DNA from: an uncultured bacterium | GTDB taxonomy: Bacteria > Bacillota > Clostridia > Oscillospirales > Oscillospiraceae | DNA length: 64,000 nt | NCBI GenBank assembly: GCA_947643715.1 | Contig: CANRXB010000005.1 | Location: forward strand, 1-64,000 | Direction of reading: 5' to 3' | Part shown: positions 26,200-35,544 of the stretch, piece after piece | How positions within the stretch are numbered: position 1 is the first letter of the stretch | Layout of the letters: every line of letters starts with the position of its first letter | Notes under the pieces: model-generated | Seen by the model: only the letters and a program-made list of their open reading frames with translations | Told to the model about the DNA's origin: nothing | Databases searched by the model: none | Program-made: the position numbers and the translations under genes

Positions 26200-27454
26200 C
26201 AGCAAGGCCCTTTATGTGATACTGTCCATCATCATCTCCTTTTCGGCCTGGCTGTTCGTGACGTCGAAGGACGGGATGAAGGACAGCGCGCCGTTCCGCA
26301 ACATCCCTGTCACCTTCGCTGGGACGGAGATCCTGGAGGGCCGGGGATTGATGATCGTCAATGATGATGCGACGGCCAGCATCACGATGCAGGCCGCGCC
26401 CATGGTATTGGCCAATCTGAGCAACGATCCCCCCACCCTCACCGCCGATGTGTCCAACATCACGGCGGAGGGCAGTCATACGCTGAGCCTGACGGTTGGT
26501 CTGCCCACCGGCGTGAGCCGGAACGACGTGGATGTCATCAGCGGCCTCAGCGGCAACGTGGTCACGGTGCAGGTGGCCCGATACCTGCGCCGTGAGGTGC
26601 CGGTGCAGGGCCATTTCCAGGGCAAGACGGCCCAGGGCTATCTGGCCGGGGACAAGGACGATTTCCTGTTCTCTCCGGCCACCGTGTGGGTCAGCGGCCA
26701 GGCGGAGCTGGTGAACCAGGTGTCCCACGCGCTGGTGACCATCAATGGAGAGGAGCTCACCGACACGGTGAGCGACAAGTTCTCCTTCCAGCTCATCGGC
26801 GCCAGCGGCGATCCGCTGGAGGGGCTGGATGTGGCCTGTGACGTGGACATGGTGTACGCGACCTTCCCGATCCGGGCCACGGCGGAGATCCCCCTGGAGG
26901 TGAAGCTGATCCAGGGAGGCGGACTGAGCGAGAGCGATGTGCGGATCTCCATGAGCATCGACTCCATCATGGTGGCGGGGAGCCGGGAGGCGGTGGCCGC
27001 TTTGGCGGGCGAAGGTGCTGTGACGCTGGCCATCATCGACCTGGCGTCTATCCGCGATGGGGACGAGCTGACGTTCCCGATCGCCCTCACGGACGAATTG
27101 GAGAACCTGAGCGGCGTCACAGAGGTGAAGGTCAAGGTGGACGTGCGCAAACGGGTGGAGAGCAGGACGTTCGAGGTGACCAGCCACATCAGCACCATCC
27201 ACGAGCCGGAGGGATGGCATGCGGAGATCATCACCCAGGCCCTCCAGGTGGAGATCCGGGGGAACCGCGCCCTGCTGGACGAGCTCACTGAGGAGAACAT
27301 CCGGGTGGTGGCCGATTTGCAGGACATCAACCAGGCTGCGGGACAATACACGGTGTCCGCCAGCATCTATCTGGACAGCACGGGCTCGGTGTCCGACATC
27401 GGCGTGATGAACGGGAACTATACGGTGGTGGTCTCCCTGGTCCGGGACGGCTGA
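26180..27454 (+). CDS. ybbR: YbbR/CdaR-domain membrane protein
   Basis: 424 residues: a membrane anchor at about 10-28 (ALYVILSIIISFSAWLFVTS) and several tandem extracellular YbbR repeats of about 80 residues (RREVPVQGHFQGKTAQGYLA; TAEIPLEVKLIQGGGLSESD; etc.). Such proteins (CdaR) bind and modulate CdaA. In B. subtilis glmM follows; here it does not. Confidence 0.93.
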   Translation: MGKKILDSKALYVILSIIISFSAWLFVTSKDGMKDSAPFRNIPVTFAGTEILEGRGLMIVNDDATASITMQAAPMVLANLSNDPPTLTADVSNITAEGSHTLSLTVGLPTGVSRNDVDVISGLSGNVVTVQVARYLRREVPVQGHFQGKTAQGYLAGDKDDFLFSPATVWVSGQAELVNQVSHALVTINGEELTDTVSDKFSFQLIGASGDPLEGLDVACDVDMVYATFPIRATAEIPLEVKLIQGGGLSESDVRISMSIDSIMVAGSREAVAALAGEGAVTLAIIDLASIRDGDELTFPIALTDELENLSGVTEVKVKVDVRKRVESRTFEVTSHISTIHEPEGWHAEIITQALQVEIRGNRALLDELTEENIRVVADLQDINQAAGQYTVSASIYLDSTGSVSDIGVMNGNYTVVVSLVRDG

Positions 27455-27456
27455 TC

Positions 27457-28362
27457 GTGTTCGGCTATGTACGTCCTGCCCTGGACCGGATGGGCGAGGA
27501 GCAGCGGGACGCTTATCAGAGCGCCTACTGCGGGCTGTGCCATGCGTTGGGGGAACGCCACGGCTGGCTGGCCCGGCTCACGCTGCGATATGATTTCACG
27601 TTTCTGGCCATCGTGCTGGCTGCGGGGGGGCAGGGAGAGGGCATGTCCTGCCGGAAATGTCCGATCCATCCCTTCCGGGAGTCCCGGCCCTGCCTCGAAG
27701 GGGCCGGGCTTGCTGCGGCAGCCGACCAGAGCATCATCCTCACATGGCACAAGCTGTCGGACGATGTGGACGACCACGGCTTTTTCGCCGGCCTGCCTTA
27801 CCGATCGATGCGCCGGGCGTTCCGGCGGGCCTGCCGCCGGGCGGCACAGGCCCAGCCTGAGTTCGACGCTCAGGTACGGGAGGGGCTGGCGCGCCTGCGG
27901 GCCTTGGAGCAGGCCCGCTCGCCTGAGCTGGACCGGGCGGCGGACGCGTTCGCGTGCATACTGGCTCGTTCGGCGCAGGCGGTCCCGAAAGAGAGGGACC
28001 GGCGGGCCTTGGGCCAACTCCTCTACCATTTGGGCCGGTGGATCTATCTGATGGACGCCTGGGACGATCTGGACGAGGACGAGAAGAAGGGGCGCTATAA
28101 TCCGCTGGACGCCCGCTTCGGCGGCCGGGCGCGGGAGGAACGAGCCTACCTGGAGGCGACCGCCACACATTCCCTGCGTCTGGCAGGGTCGGCGGCGAAC
28201 CTGCTGGAGCTGGGCCGGTGGGCGCCGGTCGTGGAGAACGTGCTGTATTCCGGCCTCCCCGCAGTGCAGAGCGCTGTGCTGGACGGCAGGTGGAAAGAAA
28301 TGAGAGATACAAGGAGGATCCCACATGAGAGATCCCTACGAGGTGCTGGGCGTCGGCCCTGA
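27457..28362 (+). CDS. DUF5685 family protein
   Basis: 301 residues from GTG 27457, two bases after the ybbR stop. The opening [20 protein letters not shown] then [10 protein letters not shown] is the DUF5685 signature; CGLC and CRKCPIHP give a cysteine set that could bind metal. The centre is an alpha-helical bundle with [17 protein letters not shown]. The C-terminal 38 bp overlap the following J-domain gene, so its final residues ([20 protein letters not shown]) read the start of that gene in another frame. Function unknown. Confidence 0.8.
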   Translation: MFGYVRPALDRMGEEQRDAYQSAYCGLCHALGERHGWLARLTLRYDFTFLAIVLAAGGQGEGMSCRKCPIHPFRESRPCLEGAGLAAAADQSIILTWHKLSDDVDDHGFFAGLPYRSMRRAFRRACRRAAQAQPEFDAQVREGLARLRALEQARSPELDRAADAFACILARSAQAVPKERDRRALGQLLYHLGRWIYLMDAWDDLDEDEKKGRYNPLDARFGGRAREERAYLEATATHSLRLAGSAANLLELGRWAPVVENVLYSGLPAVQSAVLDGRWKEMRDTRRIPHERSLRGAGRRP

Positions 28363-28942
28363 TGCCAGCGACGACGAGATCAAACGGACCTATCGGGACC
28401 TGGCCCGGAAATACCATCCGGACAACTATCAGAACAATCCTCTGGCCGATCTGGCGGAGGAGAAGATGAAGGAGATCAACGAGGCATACGACGCGATCGT
28501 CAAGACGCGCTCCGCCGGCGCTTCCGGCTCTTATGGAGGGGGGAGCGCCGCTCAGGGCGGGTATGCCTATGGCTACGGCTCCGGATATCAACAGCAGAGC
28601 CAGGGCAGCCGGAGCTCGGTGTTCGTCCAAGCCCGGCAGGCGATCCACGCCAACGATCTGGCAGGGGCGGAGCAGATCCTCCAGGGGGCGTCCCGGAACG
28701 GGGAGTGGTATTTCCTCATGGGTTCCATCGCCTACCGTCGGGGCTGGCTGGACGAGGCGCGCCAGAACTATCAGATCGCCGTGCAGATGGATCCGAACAA
28801 TATGGAGTACCGCCAGGCCCTGGGGATGATGCGGCAGGGGGGCTACGGCTATCAGCCGGATATGGGGGGAGCGCAGTGCGACGGGTTCGACTGCTGCACC
28901 ACCATGCTGTGCATGAACTGCTTGTGCAACGGCTGCCGCTGA
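28325..28942 (+). CDS. J-domain protein with TPR and cysteine-rich tail
   Basis: 205 residues. Residues 3-65 form a canonical J domain with HPD (RKYHPDNYQ), so it should stimulate an Hsp70. A Gly/Ser/Tyr/Gln linker follows, then two TPR-like helical hairpins (about 105-170), and a tail with clustered cysteines ([20 protein letters not shown]). Family members pair with the DUF5685 gene just upstream, implying a shared task, perhaps metal or redox related (inference). Confidence 0.85.
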   Translation: MRDPYEVLGVGPDASDDEIKRTYRDLARKYHPDNYQNNPLADLAEEKMKEINEAYDAIVKTRSAGASGSYGGGSAAQGGYAYGYGSGYQQQSQGSRSSVFVQARQAIHANDLAGAEQILQGASRNGEWYFLMGSIAYRRGWLDEARQNYQIAVQMDPNNMEYRQALGMMRQGGYGYQPDMGGAQCDGFDCCTTMLCMNCLCNGCR

Positions 28943-28943
28943 T

Positions 28944-29465
28944 ATGAGGAAGAAGAGCGCGGCCTCCAAGGTGGCCTATCCCGCGATCCTGGCGGCGCTG
29001 GCGGTGGCGTTGGTCTATCTGGCGTCCATCGTGCCCACTGGGAGCTGGGGGATCGTGGCCGCAGCGGGGCTGCTCCCTGCGGCGGCGGTGATCTCGGTGG
29101 GGACGAAGGCAGGGGCCTTGTGCTGGGCGGGGGCGTCCATCCTGGCCTTGCTGGTGGCGCCGGACAAATTCTGCGCGCTGCTGTTCACGGTCCTATTCGG
29201 GCCGTACCCCATCGTGAAGTCCCTGGCGGAAGGGCCCAGGAAGAAGCTGCTGGAGTATGCAGTGAAGCTGGCGTTCTTCAATGCCGTGCTCACTGTGCTG
29301 TATCTGACCATGACGGGGGCGATGCTCGCCGCCCTGCCCCAGATGCTGGGGGGAGCGGTGTGGCTGCTCTATCTGGTGGGCAACATAGTGTTCCTTGCAT
29401 ATGACCATGGATCGAGCCGGCTGATCGCGGTATATATCCGCCGGATCGACGGAGCGGTCCACTGA
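28944..29465 (+). CDS. Polytopic membrane protein
   Basis: 173 residues, about five hydrophobic helices. The layout (PAILAALAVALVYLASIVPT at the start, then short loops and KFCALLFTVLFGPYPIVKSL) recalls ECF-transporter S components, but no ligand motif is clear. It begins one base after the preceding stop. Function not assigned. Confidence 0.7.
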   Translation: MRKKSAASKVAYPAILAALAVALVYLASIVPTGSWGIVAAAGLLPAAAVISVGTKAGALCWAGASILALLVAPDKFCALLFTVLFGPYPIVKSLAEGPRKKLLEYAVKLAFFNAVLTVLYLTMTGAMLAALPQMLGGAVWLLYLVGNIVFLAYDHGSSRLIAVYIRRIDGAVH

Positions 29466-29481
29466 AAGGCGGAGAGTGAAC

Positions 29482-30366
29482 ATGGTGAAGAGCATGACCG
29501 GCTACGGCCGGGGAGAGCAGGATCTTGACCGATCCCAGGTCACTGTGGAAGTGCGGGCGGTGAACAACCGGTATCTGGACTGCACGGTGAAGATGCCCAG
29601 GGCGTATATCTTCGCGGAGGACGCGATGAAGGCGAAGGTGCAGGCCGCAGCGGCCCGGGGAAAGGTGGACGTTTTCGTCACCATCGCCCGCACCGCCGGG
29701 GACGATATGGTGGTCACGGTGGACGAAGAACTGGCGCGCAGCTATATCCAGGCTTTGGGCAGGCTCCACGAGCTGGGCGGCGGCGCGGTCAAGGGGAGGT
29801 TCAGCGCCGCGGAGCTGGCCAGGTTCCCCGACGTGCTCACGGTAGAGAAGCGGGCGGAGGATCTGGAGGAGGCGAAGGAGCGGCTGCTCGCCGTGCTCGA
29901 CCAGGCATTGGAGGACTTCGACGCTATGCGGATCCGGGAGGGCGCGCGGCTGGCGCAGGACATCTCGGAGCGGGCGGACACCATCGAGCGGCTGCTGGGA
30001 GAGATCGAGGAGCGTTCTCCCCAAACGGTGTCGGACTATCGCGCCCGGCTGGAGGCAAAGATGCGGGACGTGCTCCAGAACACCCAGATCGACGAGGGAC
30101 GGCTGCTCACCGAGGCGGCGATCTTTGCCGATAAGGTGGCGGTGGACGAGGAGACCGTCCGCCTCCACAGCCATTTGGGCCAGCTTCGGGATCTGCTGGC
30201 CGCCGGCGGTGCGGTGGGCCGGAAGCTGGACTTCCTCATCCAGGAGTTCAACCGGGAGGCCAACACCATCGGCTCCAAGTGCAACGATATCGAGATCACC
30301 CGGCGGGTGGTGGATATGAAAGCGGAGATCGAAAAGATCCGGGAGCAGGTCCAGAACCTGGAGTGA
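29482..30366 (+). CDS. yicC: YicC/YloC family endoribonuclease
   Basis: 294 residues. Opens with [12 protein letters not shown] and [18 protein letters not shown], and ends with [20 protein letters not shown] and the terminal [12 protein letters not shown], all diagnostic. First gene of the yicC-remA-gmk-rpoZ-priA unit as in B. subtilis (yloC). ATG 29482 preferred over GTG 29476 on spacing to GGCGGAGAG. Confidence 0.95.
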   Translation: MVKSMTGYGRGEQDLDRSQVTVEVRAVNNRYLDCTVKMPRAYIFAEDAMKAKVQAAAARGKVDVFVTIARTAGDDMVVTVDEELARSYIQALGRLHELGGGAVKGRFSAAELARFPDVLTVEKRAEDLEEAKERLLAVLDQALEDFDAMRIREGARLAQDISERADTIERLLGEIEERSPQTVSDYRARLEAKMRDVLQNTQIDEGRLLTEAAIFADKVAVDEETVRLHSHLGQLRDLLAAGGAVGRKLDFLIQEFNREANTIGSKCNDIEITRRVVDMKAEIEKIREQVQNLE

Positions 30367-30373
30367 TGAGAAG

Positions 30374-30634
30374 ATGAGACTGATCGACATCGGATTCGGC
30401 AACTTGGTCTCCGCTCAGAGAGTGGTGGCCATCGTCAGCCCGGAGTCCGCCCCGGTGAAGCGCTTGGGGCAGGAGGCCAGGGAGCGGGGCGTGCTCATCG
30501 ACGCCAGCTTCGGCCGCAAGACGCGCTCGGTGCTGGTGATGGACAGCGGCCATGTGATCTGGTCGTCCCTGCCCACGGACCAGGTGTATGCCCGGTTCGG
30601 GAGCGGCGAGGAAGCAGAGGAGGGAACGCTATGA
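30374..30634 (+). CDS. remA: RemA/DUF370 DNA-binding regulator
   Basis: 86 residues: [50 protein letters not shown]. RemA assembles into rings that wrap DNA and activates matrix and osmoprotection genes in B. subtilis; here only the family is certain. It overlaps gmk by 4 bp (ATGA). Confidence 0.95.
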   Translation: MRLIDIGFGNLVSAQRVVAIVSPESAPVKRLGQEARERGVLIDASFGRKTRSVLVMDSGHVIWSSLPTDQVYARFGSGEEAEEGTL

Positions 30635-31254
30635 GCGTATCGAAGAAGAAACGAGGGGAGCTCATCGTATTGTCCGGCCCCTCGGGAGTGGGGAAGAGCA
30701 CCGTCATCTCGGAGCTGCTCAGCAGCAGGCGGGACATCCACTTTTCCGTGTCCTTCACCACCCGGCAGCCCCGTACCGGGGAAGAGGACGGGGTGAACTA
30801 CAATTTCGTCTCCCGGGAGGAGTTCGAGCGGATGATCGCCGACCAGGAGCTGCTGGAGTATGCCGAGTACGTCGGGAACTACTACGGCACCTCGCTGAAG
30901 GTCATCCGCGACAAGCTGGAGCAGGGGGTGGACGTGCTGCTGGACATCGAGGTGCAGGGCGCGGCCAAGGTGCAGGAGCGCTGCCCGGAGGCGGTGCTCA
31001 TCTTCCTCATCCCCCCGTCCATCGAAGAGCTGTCCCGCCGCCTGCACCGGCGCAACACGGATGCGGAAGAGGTCATCCAGCTTCGTCTGGAGAAGGCCCG
31101 GCAGGAATGCCGGGAGTGCGTGCACTATGACTATCTTGTGGTGAACGACACCGTGATGGACGCCGCCCAGGAGATCTTGTCCATCCTCCAAGCGGAGCTT
31201 TGCCGCACGCAGAACCGCCTCCACCTGGCCCAGAGCATCATCGGGCAGGACTGA
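30631..31254 (+). CDS. gmk: Guanylate kinase
   Basis: 207 residues; GMP to GDP. P-loop GPSGVGKST (16-24), substrate segments [20 protein letters not shown] and [14 protein letters not shown], and IEVQGAAKV are intact. Overlaps remA, and rpoZ follows. Confidence 0.97.
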   Translation: MSVSKKKRGELIVLSGPSGVGKSTVISELLSSRRDIHFSVSFTTRQPRTGEEDGVNYNFVSREEFERMIADQELLEYAEYVGNYYGTSLKVIRDKLEQGVDVLLDIEVQGAAKVQERCPEAVLIFLIPPSIEELSRRLHRRNTDAEEVIQLRLEKARQECRECVHYDYLVVNDTVMDAAQEILSILQAELCRTQNRLHLAQSIIGQD

Positions 31255-31282
31255 CTCCTCATATCAGAAAGGAATGGTATTC

Positions 31283-31525
31283 ATGTTGCTCTATCCCCCC
31301 ATCAAGGACCTGCTGGCCCAAGTGCCCAGCCGTTATATGTTGGTGAATCTGGTTGCCGGCCGGGCCCGGAAGCTTTCCAGCGAGGCGGAGGTATCCGGTG
31401 AGCCGCTGGAGGAGAAGGCGGTGTCCCTGGCCATCCAGGAGGTGGCCGACGGTGTGCTGACCCTCGAAGCGGAGGAAGAGGCCATGGAAGCGCCCGCCGG
31501 GGACGGCGAGGAAGCAGTTTGCTGA
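31283..31525 (+). CDS. rpoZ: RNA polymerase omega subunit
   Basis: 80 residues. MLLYPPIKDLLAQVPSRYML then VNLVAGRARKLS and EEKAVSLAIQEVADG match RpoZ (the usual P.I..L......SRY.LV...A.RAR). An acidic tail follows. ATG 31283 lies nine bases after AAAGGA; ATG 31274 is directly against that site. coaBC, which lies between rpoZ and priA in B. subtilis, is absent. Confidence 0.93.
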   Translation: MLLYPPIKDLLAQVPSRYMLVNLVAGRARKLSSEAEVSGEPLEEKAVSLAIQEVADGVLTLEAEEEAMEAPAGDGEEAVC

Positions 31526-31536
31526 TGAAGGATCGA

Positions 31537-31567
31537 AAAGGGCAAGCGGGCGATCTGCTTGCCCTTT
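31537..31567 (+). terminator. Hairpin between rpoZ and priA
   Basis: AAAGGGCAAGC (31537-31547) is an exact inverted repeat of GCTTGCCCTTT (31557-31567). No T run follows beyond the stem, so it may attenuate or process rather than fully terminate. Confidence 0.5.
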
Positions 31568-31621
31568 GGACATTGTCGAAAGCGCGCTGCTGAGTATTCG
31601 GCGGGAGGAGGGGTGGGACAG

Positions 31622-34087
31622 GTGGCCAACATCGCGAAGATCGCCGTGTCCGCAGCCACTTATGCCATCGACCGGCCCTACGACTATTTGGTGCCCGCTG
31701 CGCTGGAAGGCACGCTGCGGCCGGGGATGCGGGCGGCAGTGCCTTTTGGGAAGGGCAACCGGGTGAGCGATGGCATCGTACTGGCCTTGGGGGAGCGGGA
31801 GGACGCGGCAAAGCTCAAGTCCATCCTGGCCCTGTTGGACGAGGAACCCCTGCTGGACGCCGCCGCGATCCAGCTCGCCCTCTGGATGAGGGAGCGCTGC
31901 TTCTGCACGGTCTACGACGCCATGCGGGCGATGCTCCCCGCGGGGCTGTGGTTCTCATTGAAAGATTGCTGGCGTATCGCTCCGGGGGTGGACCGGGAAG
32001 AGGCTCATGAAGCGGCAGGAGGGTCCCCAAAGGCGAAGAAGTTGGTGGAGCTGCTGTTCGCCAATGGCGGCTGGGCGGAGTTGGGTAAGATCCGGACCGC
32101 TTTCGGTCTGGCCGACCCCGGCCCCGCCCTGCGTATGCTGGAGGAGAAGAAGATCGTCGTGAAGGAAGCCAGCGCGATGCGGGGAGTGAACGACAAGCTC
32201 GAGCAGATCGCGACCTTGGCTATGGACGCCAACGATGCCATGGCTCTGCTGACGCCCAAACGTCGTCGTGCGCCCCTCCAGTATGCGGCGGGGGAGGCGA
32301 TCTGCGCGGCAGGGGAGACCTCCGCGAAGGAGCTCTGCTACTTCACCGGCGCGTCCATGGCGACCCTAAAGGGTCTGGAACGGCTGGGCGTGCTGAAGCT
32401 CTCGAAGCGAGAGGCGTACCGCCGGCCCCAGTTGCCCGTGTTCGAGCAGGCCGCTCCGGTCCAGCTCAATGAGCAGCAGCAGACGGTCTATGAGGGGCTG
32501 CTGGCCCTGGCGGAGCAGGGGAAGGCCGAGGCGCTGCTGTATGGGGTGACCGGAAGCGGCAAGACCCAGGTGTATCTGAAGCTCATCCACACGCTGCTGG
32601 AACGGGGCAGGACGGTGCTGATGATGGTGCCGGAGATCGCTCTCACCCCGCAGCTCATGCGCATCTTCACGTCCCACTTCGGCCGGGAGGTCGCCATCCT
32701 GCACAGCTCGTTGTCTGCGGGGGAACGGTGCGACGAGTGGAAACGGGCCCGCCGGGGAGAGGCCCGGGTGGTAGTGGGGACCCGGTCCGCCGTGTTCGCG
32801 CCGCTGCCGGGGCTCGGGGCCATCATCCTGGATGAAGAACAGGAACCGTCCTACAAGTCGGAGCAGAACCCCCGCTATCATGCCCGGGACGTGGCACGTT
32901 ACCGCTGCTATAAGGCGGGAGCGCTGCTGCTGCTGGGCTCTGCGACCCCATCTGTGGAGTCCATGTACCGGGCCCGGCAGGGAGGATGCCATCTGTTCCA
33001 GCTCAGCCGCCGGTTCAATGAGCAGGTGCTGCCTCAGGTCACGGTGGTGGACATGAAGGAGGAGCTGCGCCAGGGGAGCGGCGGGGCCATCAGCGCCATA
33101 TTGGCGCGGAAGCTCTGGGAGACCGTGGATCGGGGGGAGCAGGCCATCCTGTTCCTCAACCGCCGGGGGGCCAACCGGATGGTGACCTGCGGCGAATGCG
33201 GCGAGAGCCCCACATGCCCCCGGTGCTCCGTCCACCTCACCTATCATTCCGCGAACCGGCGGCTGATGTGCCATTACTGCGGATATTCTCAGCCCTTGCC
33301 GGAGTGGTGCCCCGCGTGCGGCGGCCTGTTGGACTTCGTGGGGACGGGCACGCAGAAGGTGGAGGAGGAGCTGCACATGCTGCTGCCCGGCGTGGGCGTG
33401 CTGCGTATGGACGCGGACACCGTGTCCGCCGCCCACAGCCATGAAGCTATCCTGGAGAAGTTCCGAAAGGAGCGGGTCCCCATCCTCCTCGGGACACAGA
33501 TGGTGGCAAAGGGGCTGGATTTCGAGAACGTCACCCTGGTGGGGGCGATATCGGCGGACCAGCTTTTGTATACGGGCGATATCTATGCCGCTGAGCGGGC
33601 GTTCTCCCTGCTCACTCAGGTGGTGGGCAGGGCGGGCCGGGGAGAGAAGGCGGGCCAGGCGGTGATCCAGACCTTCACGCCGGACAACGACGTGATCCGG
33701 TTCGCGGCCCGCCAGGACTACGACAGCTTTTTTGCCCAGGAGATCCGGATCCGAGAGCTGCGGGAGCTGCCTCCCTGCGGGGACCTGTTCGTGCTGTGCG
33801 CCTCGGGGCCGGAGGAGACGGCGGTGCTGCGTGCCCTGCTGCGTCTGCGGGAGGCGATGGGCGCGGCCTTGAGCCGGGCGCCCTATGCGGGCGTCCCACA
33901 CCGTCTGCTGGGGCCTGCCCCGGAGGCGGTGGTGAAGGTGAACGACCGCTATCGTTACCGGCTGGTCCTGGGCGCTCAGGACACCAAGGACATGCGGCTG
34001 CTGGTGGCGCATCTGCTCCGCCAGGCGCAAAACGATAAACAAAACCGGGGGGTGGCGTTGTTCGCCGAATTGGACCCACTGGATTGA
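31622..34087 (+). CDS. priA: Primosomal protein N', replication restart helicase
   Basis: 821 residues. N-terminal DNA-binding domain (ATYAIDRPYDYLVP), SF2 helicase with Walker A GVTGSGKT (near 309), a Walker B of DEEQEPSYKSEQ (family norm DEEH), FLNRRGAN, a zinc-binding insert with CGECG, CPRC, CHYCG and CPACGG, and VGRAGRG motif VI. GTG 31622 is chosen: GAGGAGG lies about 10 bases upstream and the protein then begins as the family does. Confidence 0.95.
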   Translation: MANIAKIAVSAATYAIDRPYDYLVPAALEGTLRPGMRAAVPFGKGNRVSDGIVLALGEREDAAKLKSILALLDEEPLLDAAAIQLALWMRERCFCTVYDAMRAMLPAGLWFSLKDCWRIAPGVDREEAHEAAGGSPKAKKLVELLFANGGWAELGKIRTAFGLADPGPALRMLEEKKIVVKEASAMRGVNDKLEQIATLAMDANDAMALLTPKRRRAPLQYAAGEAICAAGETSAKELCYFTGASMATLKGLERLGVLKLSKREAYRRPQLPVFEQAAPVQLNEQQQTVYEGLLALAEQGKAEALLYGVTGSGKTQVYLKLIHTLLERGRTVLMMVPEIALTPQLMRIFTSHFGREVAILHSSLSAGERCDEWKRARRGEARVVVGTRSAVFAPLPGLGAIILDEEQEPSYKSEQNPRYHARDVARYRCYKAGALLLLGSATPSVESMYRARQGGCHLFQLSRRFNEQVLPQVTVVDMKEELRQGSGGAISAILARKLWETVDRGEQAILFLNRRGANRMVTCGECGESPTCPRCSVHLTYHSANRRLMCHYCGYSQPLPEWCPACGGLLDFVGTGTQKVEEELHMLLPGVGVLRMDADTVSAAHSHEAILEKFRKERVPILLGTQMVAKGLDFENVTLVGAISADQLLYTGDIYAAERAFSLLTQVVGRAGRGEKAGQAVIQTFTPDNDVIRFAARQDYDSFFAQEIRIRELRELPPCGDLFVLCASGPEETAVLRALLRLREAMGAALSRAPYAGVPHRLLGPAPEAVVKVNDRYRYRLVLGAQDTKDMRLLVAHLLRQAQNDKQNRGVALFAELDPLD

Positions 34088-34104
34088 TAAGGAGGAACCT
34101 GATA

Positions 34105-34599
34105 ATGGCACTGAGGAAGATCCTGACCATGGGCGATCCGGCGCTGTCCAAGTGCTGCCGCCCCGTGGAGAGATTCGATCAAAAGCTCCACGACCTGCTG
34201 GACGACCTGAAAGAGACGCTGGCCCGGGCCGAAGGCGTGGGGCTGGCCGCGCCGCAGATCGGCATCCTGCGCCGGGTAGTGATCGTAGTGGACGCGGAGG
34301 AGAACATGATAGAGCTGGTCAACCCGGTGATCGTCAGCCAGTCCGGAGAGCAGGAAGGCATGGAGGGCTGCCTCAGCGTCCCGGGGAAATGGGGCAAGGT
34401 GGTGCGCCCCAACATCGTGACGGTGCGGGCCCAGGACCGGAACGGCGACTTCTTCGAGACGACCGGAGAAGAGCTGGTGGCCCGCTGCTTCTGTCATGAG
34501 CTGGAGCACCTGGACGGACACCTTTTCGTGGAGCACACCAGCCAGTTGTATACGGCGGAGGAGCTGGACGAGATGGAGGCCAGGGGGGAGGAGCCCTGA
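34105..34599 (+). CDS. def: Peptide deformylase
   Basis: 164 residues. All three motifs are present: GVGLAAPQIG, EGCLSVP (metal-binding Cys) and HELEH followed by LDG (HExxH). The base before the last motif is Cys rather than the common Gln (CHELEH versus QHExDH). ATG 34105 is preceded by AAGGAGG. Its TGA overlaps the fmt ATG by one base; the two enzymes remove and add the formyl group of initiator Met. Confidence 0.96.
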   Translation: MALRKILTMGDPALSKCCRPVERFDQKLHDLLDDLKETLARAEGVGLAAPQIGILRRVVIVVDAEENMIELVNPVIVSQSGEQEGMEGCLSVPGKWGKVVRPNIVTVRAQDRNGDFFETTGEELVARCFCHELEHLDGHLFVEHTSQLYTAEELDEMEARGEEP

Positions 34600-35540
34600 T
34601 GCGGATCGTGTTCATGGGCACGCCGGACTTCGCCGTGCCGTCGCTGCGGGCTCTGGTGGACGCGGGACATGAGATCTGCGGCGTGTTCACCCAGCCGGAC
34701 AAGCCGAAGGACCGGGGGATGAAGCTCCAGCAGTCCCCGGTGAAGGAGTACGCGCTGTCCATCGGGGCGAAGGTGTACCAGCCCTCGAAGATGAGGGACG
34801 GGGAGGCGCTGAGCATAGTGCGGGAGCTGGAGCCGGAGCTCGTCGTGGTAGCGGCGTATGGGAAGCTGCTGCCGCCGGACATCCTCGCTGTGCCCCGGCT
34901 CGGCTGCATCAACGTCCATTCGTCTCTGCTGCCGAAGTACCGGGGCGCGGCGCCCATCAACTGGGCCATCCTCAACGGGGAGGACCGGACCGGCGTCACC
35001 ATCATGTATATGGCGGAGGGAATGGACACCGGGGACATATTGTCCCAGGCCGCGATCCCCATCGATCTGGACGAGGACGCCCTCCGGCTTTTCGGCCGGC
35101 TAGCGGAGCTGGGGGCGGAGCTGCTGGTCGAAACGATCGGTCGGTTGGAGGCGGGGACGATCGAGGCCGTCCCCCAGGACGAGAGCCGTTCCAGCCATGC
35201 CCCCATGCTGTCCCGGGAGCTGTCCCCGATGGATTGGAGCAGGACCGCCCGGCAGCTCCACGATCAGGTCCGGGGCCTGCGCCCCTGGCCCGGAGCGGCG
35301 GCGGTGCTGAACGGAGCACGGTGCAAGATCCTGCGCACGGCGCTGGCGGCGGAGACCACGAAAGAAGTGCCGGGGACCGTCGTGCAAGCGGACAAGAAGG
35401 GGATGAAGGTGGCCTGCGGGGACGGCGGAGTGTTGGAGCTCCTGGAGCTCCAGCCCGACGGCAAGAAGGCCATGACGGCGGCCGCTTTCTTGATGGGCCG
35501 TCCCATCCCCGTGGGAACAGTGTTGACGAAACAGGAGTGA
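34599..35540 (+). CDS. fmt: Methionyl-tRNA formyltransferase
   Basis: 313 residues. MRIVFMGTPDFAVPSLRAL, HSSLLPKYRGAAPINWAI (catalytic Asn/His region) and the C-terminal domain (PGTVVQADKKGMKVACGDG) are typical. Usual length for the family. Overlaps def. Confidence 0.97.
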   Translation: MRIVFMGTPDFAVPSLRALVDAGHEICGVFTQPDKPKDRGMKLQQSPVKEYALSIGAKVYQPSKMRDGEALSIVRELEPELVVVAAYGKLLPPDILAVPRLGCINVHSSLLPKYRGAAPINWAILNGEDRTGVTIMYMAEGMDTGDILSQAAIPIDLDEDALRLFGRLAELGAELLVETIGRLEAGTIEAVPQDESRSSHAPMLSRELSPMDWSRTARQLHDQVRGLRPWPGAAAVLNGARCKILRTALAAETTKEVPGTVVQADKKGMKVACGDGGVLELLELQPDGKKAMTAAAFLMGRPIPVGTVLTKQE

Positions 35541-35544
35541 TCGG

